From: Monoraphidium neglectum
Taxonomy: Eukaryota; Chlorophyta; Chlorophyceae; Sphaeropleales; Selenastraceae
Length of the DNA stretch: 17,669 nucleotides
Direction of reading: 5' to 3'
NCBI RefSeq assembly: GCF_000611645.1
Contig: NW_014012618.1
Location: 1 to 17,669, forward strand
In this document: positions 8,010-17,669 of the stretch, in pieces
Position numbering within the stretch: the first letter of the stretch is position 1
How the letters are laid out: every line of letters begins with the position of its first letter
The notes under the pieces: model-generated
Told to the model about the DNA's origin: nothing
What the model saw: only the letters and a program-made list of their open reading frames with translations
Databases searched by the model: none
Position numbers and translations under genes: made by a program

Positions 8010-11000
8010 TCACGTCAAGGGCCCTTCTGCCGCATGTGCGTTGCCCGTGCGTGCGGCCTCGAGGCGGCTGAGGCGCTCCTCTGTGGCCATGACGCGCCGG
8101 TTGAGGCCGTCCATGGCCTGTGAGCATGGAGAGCGGGCAGGGCACGGTTGACTGTGTCAGCATTGTGCCTTTAATAGGGGAAAAAGTGTTGCATATACGC
8201 AAGCGATCCCGCAAGAGCGCACGATTGACCAGGAGGCATAGGGCGCCGCTGCGCATTGTAGCGGAGCATATGCGCGGCCGCGTCACGAGGGCGCAGGGCC
8301 GCTTTCTGCGCATGTTGTCATTTCTGAGAGTGCCCTTTCTGCACGCAGGCCCCTATCGTTTTGCAGCCTCTGCCACTGCCGGCCCATGCAACTTGCAACC
8401 GCCGCCACTGGTTGCCCTGCTCACCCCTGCAATGTGGTCCAGCTTTGAGACGATGTCCCGCAGCGTCGCCGCCAGCGCCTCAGGGAGCGCCGCCTGCCCC
8501 AAGCCACCCGCAGCCGCCGCACCGCCCGCAGCCAGCCGCTCGCACGCCGCTGCAGCCGCCGCGGCGCCGTCCGCCGCTGCCCTGTCCCCGACGTCTCCGC
8601 TCTCGCCAGTGTCGGAGACATTCGATTCGGCCTCCGTGTAGCGTCCAGCTGCGTACAAATTTCCCGCCACCCCCGGCCCCTGCGCCAGCGCAGCCGCCGG
8701 CGCAAGCTGCTGCTTCTGCTGCTGCGGCCCGTCTCGCCGCAACGCGGCGGAAGGCAACGCGCCCGCCGGGCTGCTGCTGCGCGGGCGCCCTGCCGCCCCA
8801 GCCGCTGAGGTGGGGCGCGGCTGTAAGGCCGGGCCGTCGACCGCCCGCGAAGCCGGCTGCTGCGGTGGCTGCTGCTGTTGTGGCGCCGCCTGAGACTGGG
8901 TGGCGCCTATTCCCGCATCGCCCGCCTCTCTCACGACCGCCCCCAAGGTGTACCCGTCCAGCTGCCGGTCAAAGTTGGTGCGCCACACCATCACCTGTGA
9001 CAAGGGGCGGGACGGCACAGAAGACGGCGGCGGTGTGAGTTTTGCCGCTGGCTGCTTTGGAGGCATCCACGCCAGAGCACCAATGGCAACAGGCTGGCCG
9101 CCATGTTGCTGCTGCAACCGGAGTCAAAGCACATGTAAATAAGATCAGCCCGCATGCCTTGGCACACGCACATTCTCGCAGCCCCCACAATCGAGGCCGA
9201 GCGGCCGCACCTGCTCGTCCGCGCCGGCGCTGGCGAAGTAGTCGCCGCCCGGCGAGAAGGCGACAGAGTTTGTAGCGCCCTCGTGGCCGTGCAGCGTGTA
9301 GAAGAGCTGGCCCTCCCGCAGGTCCCACACCTGTGACGCGGCATGACGTCACATTTGCTAAGATGCAGCCGCCAAAGTACCCGCCTCGTCACGATCTGGC
9401 TGCTCGGCTCCGTTTCGCCGGGTCGGCGGCGCTGGCTGTAGCAGGGGCGCGATAATACATCCAACCCTTTTCCTATATACCCCGAGCAGCTTTGTTACCG
9501 CATCACTTTGCCACCTGAACCTAGGTTTTCGGGAGGCGCGTCGGTTTTGGGCAGGGAGCTCCCACCTTGAGCGTGGTGTCCAGGGAGGAGGTCAGGAGGA
9601 AGCTGCCGCTGGGGTGGAACGCGGCGCCCGTGATGGCGCCTGTGTGGGCGCGGTAGTGCTGCAGCAGCGCGTCGCTGCGGAGGTCCCACACCTGGGGGCC
9701 GTGGGGCAGGGTGGGACGGGGCGACTGAGTTGCTGGGTGTGTTGGTCCTGAGTGCGCGCACGTGACGTGCATGTGGGCACATGTGCTTGTTTCTTAGCAA
9801 GGAGTTAATTGCCATGCACGCACAGCACGAGCTGGTCATAACAAGCGACAAGACGGCTCAAGACAGCGCACAAGCATCGAGGTGCGGCCTGCTGCTGGAA
9901 TGCAATGCCGATCGCTGCCAGGGCCGGCGGGAGGCGCCGCAGCAAGGGCCGCCGCGGCACCTTGATGCTTGCGTCGGCGCAGCCGCTGGCCAGGGCGGTG
10001 CCGTCTGGATGGAACGCGGCCGCGCTGATGGACCCGCCCGTCGGGTCCTCGTAGCAGCGGATGACCTTGCGGCTGGCGATGTCGAACACCTAAAGATTGT
10101 TTGGGGTTTGGGGGGAGCAGAAGCCGAAGAGGTGGCGGAGTTGAGCGTCGCCCGAGGGAGAAAGAAAGCAGGCGCCGATACTGGGCTGACTTCATGAACT
10201 AAACTCAATCATCAATACGCTCGGAAGCCTCAGGCAGCGAGGCTGGAGGCAACTCAGCGGCTGGCGCCCCGTCTGCGCGTACAGGTGAAGCAGGGGGCAG
10301 CAGAGGTGGCCCGATGTGCGCGTCAACACACCCTGAAAAGCCACATTGTGGCGGACGAATGTCCCATCCTTGCAGTGCAGCGCGCACCTTGACGCAGCGG
10401 TCGTCGCCCGCGCTGACGACTAGCCGCCCGTCCGGGCTGAGCTGCGCCGTCCGCACCCAGTTGCTGTGCCCCGCCAGCGTGCAGACGAACCGCTGCGCCG
10501 GCAGGCTCCAGAGCTTCACCGTCTTGTCGTCGCTGGCCGTAGCGAGCGTGCGGCCGTCGGCGCTGAAGTGGACGCAGCGCACGGTGCCTGTGTGCGCCTT
10601 GAGCACCGTGGAGCGGCCCTCGCTGCGAAGGGGGGGGGGACGTCAGGGAGATCGGCACCGCTGTCAGGCAGATTGTCACCGCTACAAGTTCAATGTATTG
10701 AGACACTGGGCCCGGGCACGCCAGGACCACACATATGAGCACCTGGGGCACCATCCAGGAAGCGCACACAGCCGCCGATGGCCCCGCCGGAGCCTGCTGC
10801 CACAGCCGACGCTCACACAGTGGGCTGCCATAGGCGCACGCTGCGGTCCTTGGACCCGGACGCGATGAGCGAGTGCGTAGGGGAGAAGGCCACGGAGTAG
10901 ACCGCCGCCTGCGGTGCACGATTCGGGACCAGAGGGCCGCAGCGGGGCGGTTGCTGGAGCTGCCCCCTCCTGCAAGCGTCCAGACGCTTGCGCCCCAGCT

Positions 11001-11442
11001 TTGATGGGTACCCTCGCCCTCCGCTGCAGCTGCCTTCAAACTTCTGTTGCTGGCCCTGCCACACGTGCGCACCGTGTGGCCGGCGAAGCGGAAGGCGCGC
11101 AGCTGCGGCTTGAAATTCCACACCATCACGGTGCCATCCAGCGACCCCGAAATCAGCTGCTTCAGGTTGCTGTTGAATGCCACGGATGTGACCGCATCCT
11201 TGTGGCCGCGGAAGGAGCGCTCGAGCGTCGGGTCGTCAGGCTGCATGCGGCGGGCGAGCGTGGAGCTCAGCGGAGCGCAACGCGTGCGCGCGGCAGGCGT
11301 GCGACGTGGGTTGTGGTTCTGATGGGAGCTGCAGTCTACTGCGCGCTAAGCCGGAAACTTTGCCGTGCTTCATGATATTTTCAGCAGACCTTACCTGCGA
11401 TAGCAGCGCCGCTGAAGGCACTGGTGCCTGCCCCTGAGGCAT
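8010..11442 (-). CDS. POC1: POC1 centriolar WD40-repeat protein, complete
   Basis: POC1 stabilises centriole and basal-body microtubule walls. Exons on the minus strand: 11442-11395 (tentative), 11240-11073, 10908-10817, 10622-10388, 10089-9961, 9691-9566, 9330-9211, 8994-8425, 8117-8010 (stop TGA), for 531 residues. All phases agree. Seven WD40 repeats fill about residues 20-315, with the POC1 signatures [20 protein letters not shown] at the start of repeat 1 and MVWRTNFD at the end of repeat 7. A long Ala/Gln/Pro-rich linker follows (about 320-480). The C-terminal end ([11 protein letters not shown] then [16 protein letters not shown]) resembles the conserved POC1 C-terminal coiled coil. 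The start is debatable. ATG 11246 (MQPDD) would encode the same WD domain without the first exon, giving 517 residues. I prefer ATG 11442 because of its strong CAG|GTAAGG donor, the in-phase acceptor at 11241-11242, and a TATA-like string about 40 nt upstream. Katanin p80 and other WD40 proteins fit less well. Confidence 0.93.
10630..10639. repeat. G10 homopolymer (C10 on the gene strand) at the POC1 exon C acceptor
   Basis: Ten G on the plus strand give a C10 tract on the POC1 gene strand, directly followed by TTCGCAG and the exon starting at 10622. It serves as the polypyrimidine tract and is prone to sequencing or assembly length errors. Confidence 0.8.
11395..11442 (-). other. POC1: Tentative first coding exon of POC1
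   Basis: A 48-nt exon encoding [16 protein letters not shown] ends at a near-consensus donor CAG|GTAAGG. It joins in phase 0 to an acceptor inside the alternative start codon region (GCATGCAG|CCTGACGAC). If the intron were not spliced, this ATG would open an out-of-frame upstream ORF overlapping the 11246 start, which argues for splicing. It is not proven. Confidence 0.55.
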
Positions 11443-11479
11443 CGCGCCTTCAGTCACCAGTGCAAGCTTCCGCAGCAGG

Positions 11480-11487
11480 TATATATT
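11480..11487 (-). promoter_or_regulatory. TATA-like element upstream of POC1
   Basis: The string tatatatt on the plus strand (aatatata on the gene strand) lies about 40 nt upstream of ATG 11442. Transcription starting about 25-30 nt downstream would leave a very short leader before that ATG. Function is inferred only. Confidence 0.4.
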
Positions 11488-11904
11488 CCGCAATAATTGA
11501 TATCAAGCTCTTGCTTAAAAGCTGCAGGCGCTGCAGAGATCACTTTTTCGGGCTAGCTGTCGATGCGCGCCAAGTCAACAATGCGACAGCTGAGATTGAA
11601 GTTTCTGGCGTCCATGCAGCATGTCCTTGTAATATGACTACCGTAATCAGCAGCCCGGCTCAGGGGCATCAAAGGCGCGCCGCGGGCAGCGAGAGCAGCT
11701 TCCACCTGTGCTGGCCAAGCACGAGCTGCCATCCCCGTGCTGAAGCACATTATGCGAGCTTGGGTGCGGCCAGAGCCTCAGGTTGACCCAAAATCCAGCC
11801 ATGGGGCTGCTGGGTGTTGCGCCTCCACGGTCGCCAAGGGCCACCGGATCACCACACCTCAAGCCCACCACAATCAACAACAGCCAGGGCCCCTGTACCG
11901 TGTT

Positions 11905-11909
11905 TTACA
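11905..11909 (-). terminator. TGTAA polyadenylation signal for QPT
   Basis: TTACA on the plus strand is TGTAA on the gene strand, about 60 nt after the QPT stop codon. TGTAA is the usual poly(A) signal in Chlamydomonas and related green algae. Its use here is inferred. Confidence 0.5.
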
Positions 11910-11969
11910 TCGCCGGGCCAGCGCGAACTGCCGTGCCGCCACGACAAGCTGAGCAACAAGCATGAATAG

Positions 11970-14795
<2,826 letters not shown>

Positions 14796-15323
14796 CACGC
14801 TGCATGCGGGGGCGGGCGGCGATGCAATTGCACCACAGCCGCGTGCAGCACCACCGCACGCAGCCGTCGAATCGATGTCGCTGCAGGAGGCGTTCAGCCG
14901 GGCCGGCAAAAACAACGCACCCGATATCTTCGCTCGACGTCTATTGATTGGTGACGAAACAACCGCGCGCTGTTGATGAAATGCAGGCTGTCACCGCGCT
15001 GGTCACGCGGAGTTCGCGCAGAACGGAGAGTCGGGACAGCGATTGCGTGATCCAATCATATACATAAAGGGTCTCTGATGCTGCGCATGGAACACCTGAA
15101 AGAGAGCAGTCAGGTGCCACGTCCTGCTGCTGCTGCCTCGGGGCACTCTTGATCGAACCGCAGCAACTCCGTGAACAACTTGAGATTTAAGATTTTTTCT
15201 CCGATATATGCAACCCGACGATCATTTCGAATTCAGTGCTTGCAAAAATTCTACAAAACTGTCGGGGCGTGGTTTGACCCGCCTGCCCCTAGCTATCAGC
15301 GAGGGCCGGCGGAAACGCATCCA
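14796..15323. promoter_or_regulatory. Divergent intergenic promoter between QPT and DRC1
   Basis: About 0.5 kb lies between the two outward-facing ATGs. The right half (15040-15260) is AT-rich. It contains CCAAT at 15052-15056 followed by atatacataaa. A TATA-like atatat at 15204-15209 (plus strand) lies about 115 nt before the DRC1 ATG, a reasonable core promoter for DRC1. The left half (14796-14990) is open in the QPT frame and may be QPT transit-peptide coding sequence. A shared bidirectional promoter is inferred from layout. Confidence 0.5.
15204..15209 (+). promoter_or_regulatory. TATA-like element of DRC1
   Basis: The string cgatatatgc occurs in AT-rich sequence about 115 nt upstream of ATG 15324. 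It would give a leader of roughly 85-90 nt. Assignment rests on position and composition only. Confidence 0.35.
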
Positions 15324-17669
15324 ATGGCGGCAACCGAGGAGCGCGTGCCACTGCCTGGCTCCAGCGCAGACAGGTCAACGAGCCGTGTCGCAACCAGCGC
15401 GCTGGCCACTGCACCTGGCGCAGTGTGTGTTCGAGCTGCTGGTGCATGTGCCCGGTGATCCACACGGCCCCTCTCAACATGGTGAGCATGCAACCTTGCA
15501 CTCTTTGCAGGGAGGCCAGGATCGCCGCGCGGCGCAAGCGCGTGCAGGACAAGCTCGCAGCCGTGCGCGCACAGGCCCAGGCCGCGGCCCGCAGCGCCGA
15601 CGCCTCCGCTGCCACATCCCAGCAGCAGCCAGTAGCGGCGGCGGCGCAGCAGCAGGCAGCACCGGGCGCGCAGGCCGGCCTGGGTGCGGCGTACCCCAAG
15701 GCGGCGCAGCAGGTCGCGGAGAGCCAGCGGCGCCTGCTGCGGCTGCGGCACCGCACGACACACGAGGTCACTTCGGTGCGGGTGGCTGCTGACGAGGCGG
15801 AAGCCGCACACAGGGCAGCTGAGGAGCAGCTGCGCCAGGTGAGGCTTCACGTACGGCGGCGCCGAGGATGCGCATGAAATCTGCGGCTGTCGCCTGACTG
15901 CTCGGCTGGCCAGGCTTGGTGGCCCCCCTGTGAGAGTCGTGTGCATTCACGTGGCTGCACAAGCGAGCACCATCAGCGAATCTTGCTGACACGCGTGCAC
16001 GATACCGGCGCAGGAGCTGAGGGGGAAGCTTCTGGATGAGGCGGAGCACAGCGCAGCAGCTAACGCACAGGTGGGCCTGCATTGCAACTTAGGTGTCGAT
16101 CCCCTTGAGGGTTGTGGGACCCGCACATGGCAGCCCGGCGGGCAGCTGCCATCCCCTCGTCCATCACTCATGGAAACAAAGCAGACGCTTCGACATTCAA
16201 CGCGACCGCGCCCGCGCCGCCTGGGTCGCATATGTTGCCAATTCCAGGTGGCGGCGGGCTGGCCGCCGCTGTTTGATATCCTGGTGCCTCAGAAACTCTG
16301 GGGCGCAATGGAGGAGCAGCGCGCGGCATGCGAGGCCATAATCGCCTCCAAAGACGCCCTTGTCGCGGGTGGGGTGCCGCAGGGACGGTGGGGCCGAGGC
16401 AAAGGGGTGGGCGTCACTCCTGCCGGCCCTGCAGCTGTCGCAGACGGTGGCAAGCTCCGCTGACGAGGGGCGTCGCTCCTTGTTGAGGGGCTGCCTGGGG
16501 GATTCAACCGCCAGGCATGCCGCGCTTGTCACTTGCGGCGTGCATGCACCAGCTACGCCGTGACAGCCGTGACCAGTCCGGGCGCCCAATGCCCAGGGGC
16601 GCTGGCTGGGCGCGACACGCTGCATCCAATGCAGGAGTCTCACCCGCCCCGACCGGCTGTTTACAAAATGCTTCTGCATACCCAGAGCTGCGAGGTGCGC
16701 TGCGCTCCAAGGATGAGGAGTACGTGCGGCTGCTCAAGCGCCAGGCGTCGGGCATCGACACCCTGCTGGTGCGGACGGCGCACTGCGCGTGCCCATCTTA
16801 CATCTGTGTCTAGCCGGTGACCTCCACACCCTACACCTTCGCTTGCCTGCCTGTTTCTGAAGGCGGGCGCGCCTCTGCGCGACCGCCGTCTGCTGACCGG
16901 CCAAGTGAACCTGCGATGAGGTGTCCTCAAGAGCATTCAAAGGCACTTCAGTCGCAACGTCCGCCTCTCGTTCGACCCTTGCCTTGCCTCGCCGCGTCGG
17001 TGTGCGCCCCGCAGACCTGCATGGGCCGCCAGCTGGCGGAGGTGGGCCAGGCCTACAGCGACGAGCTGGAAGCGGTCGAGGCGGCGCTGCTGCAGGTGGG
17101 GCCCTCGGGGTCTGCAGACACGGCGACTGATCCGTTGGTCGCAGTCGCGGCGGGCGCGGCCGCAGCTGCAGCCGAGAAGGCCACCGCACTCGGCGGCCCT
17201 AGGAGAATCGGTGCGTGCTGAGAGAAACGATGTGGTGTGCGCGGCACCAACAACACCTGAGCAAACGGATGGTGCCCAATCGCCGACCCGCGCAGGAGCG
17301 CGGGGAGCTGCTGTCCGGCAACCAAAAGGAGGGGACCGCCATGCTGGCTGCACGGGCCCAGGCGGAGCAGGAGTTCACGGAGAAGTGGGTGGGGCTCGAG
17401 CTGCTGGCCGGGGCTTTGCTTTTCGGCCTGCGGCAAAGCTGAGTGCCCAGGGTCCCCTCACACGCACTTGCGGCCATGCATCCGTGTGCACAAGCATGGA
17501 TACACGCGCACACGTTTGTGTGTGTGGCCCCCGCCCACCCACTTGCTCTCTCTCCCCCCTTGTTCCCTCCCACTCTCTCTCCCACTCCCTCTCTCCCCCT
17601 CTCCCTCCCTCTCCCTGTCGCTCTCTCCACCCTCCCCATCTTCTCACTCCTGCCCACCCCCCTGCAGCC
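15324..17669 (+). CDS. DRC1: Dynein regulatory complex subunit DRC1, N-terminal part (partial at right edge)
   Basis: DRC1 (PF3 in Chlamydomonas, CCDC164 in human) is a coiled-coil subunit at the base of the nexin-dynein regulatory complex that coordinates dyneins in motile axonemes. Exons: 15324-15454, 15511-15838, 16014-16070, 16248-16368, 16686-16768, 17015-17095, 17296-17388. A further acceptor lies at 17666-17667 and an exon starts at 17668. That gives 298 residues of a protein of roughly 700 or more. Recognisable family blocks: REARIAARRKRV (basic N-terminus, from 45), LLRLRHRTTHEVTSVRVAAD, VPQKLWGAMEEQRAACEAI, LRSKDEEYVRLLKRQASGID (about 217-236), QLAEVGQAYSDELEAVEAAL and ERGELLSGNQ. 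These follow the order of DRC1. An Ala/Gln-rich insertion occupies about residues 60-105. DRC2/CCDC65 is related, but the KDEEYV-LKRQA block with the preceding VPQ-LW block favours DRC1. ATG 15324 is in phase with exon 2 and follows an AT-rich leader. The C-terminal half is outside the window. Confidence 0.88.
17540..17667 (+). repeat. Long CT-rich polypyrimidine tract and acceptor in the last visible DRC1 intron
   Basis: About 125 nt of almost pure C and T (ctctctcc, ccctctcc and similar) lead into CCCCCCTGCAG at the window end, a strong 3' splice site. The intron begins at 17389 after TGG|GTGGGG and is 279 nt long. Its first half also contains a short CA/TG-rich stretch at 17497-17528. Confidence 0.85.

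Larger units (their letters stand above)
11443..11969. other. Region between QPT stop and POC1 start (POC1 promoter and QPT 3' UTR)
   Basis: The two genes lie in tandem on the minus strand, QPT upstream. The stretch should carry the QPT 3' UTR (about 11900-11969) and then the POC1 promoter. No conserved coding frame was seen. AT-rich sequence near 11480-11525 includes the TATA-like element, and a candidate poly(A) signal lies at 11905-11909. Confidence 0.5.

Noticed and set aside
8361..9038. 225-codon plus-strand open frame rich in Pro, Ala and Arg
   Set aside because: Antisense to the low-complexity C-terminal exon of POC1; composition follows from that exon.
8010..11442. Katanin p80 as identity of the WD40 gene
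   Set aside because: The N-terminal [18 protein letters not shown] block, the VWRTNFD end of the propeller and the short C-terminal coiled coil match POC1. The large con80 domain of katanin p80 is absent.

Overview
This window looks like nuclear DNA of a GC-rich green alga (Chlorophyta). The genes are intron-dense, with 6 to 11 coding exons visible in most. Donors are mostly GTGAGC, GTGCGC or GTGGGN, and acceptors end in a pyrimidine-C-AG. The intergenic stretches are clearly more AT-rich than the genes. The products are a plastid-type RNA helicase and quinolinate phosphoribosyltransferase, plus centriole and motile-cilium proteins, which fits an alga able to build flagella. No prokaryotic operons, CRISPR arrays, tRNAs, rRNAs or coding transposons were recognised.

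Layout. (1) 214-2905, minus: 5' part of a DEAD-box helicase of the plant RH50 type; the gene runs off the left edge. (2) 3402-6967, plus: an EF-hand protein with an N-terminal PGYTG motif, probably ciliary and not matched to a named family. (3) 8010-11442, minus: POC1, the seven-WD40 centriole protein, complete. (4) 11970-14795, minus: quinolinate phosphoribosyltransferase (QPT, nicotinate-nucleotide pyrophosphorylase), complete except for an uncertain transit-peptide exon. (5) 15324-17669, plus: N-terminal part of DRC1, the nexin-dynein regulatory complex subunit; it runs off the right edge. All exon models were made by hand from GT-AG sites, reading phase and family conservation. Phases agree at every proposed junction.

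The genes form two head-to-head pairs, RH50 with the EF-hand gene and QPT with DRC1. Each pair shares about 0.5 kb of AT-rich promoter. The EF-hand gene and POC1 converge on about 1 kb of apparently non-coding DNA. Three of five genes concern the centriole or cilium, and the other two have plastid-type functions.

Most notable non-coding structure. RH50 introns 1 and 3 carry complementary CA and UG tracts in the pre-mRNA. They flank two exons whose joint removal keeps the reading frame but deletes the ATP-binding motif. Intron 3 also holds a 109-nt uninterrupted alternating purine-pyrimidine tract (Z-DNA type) next to its donor, and intron 4 ends in a 21-bp minisatellite beside its acceptor.
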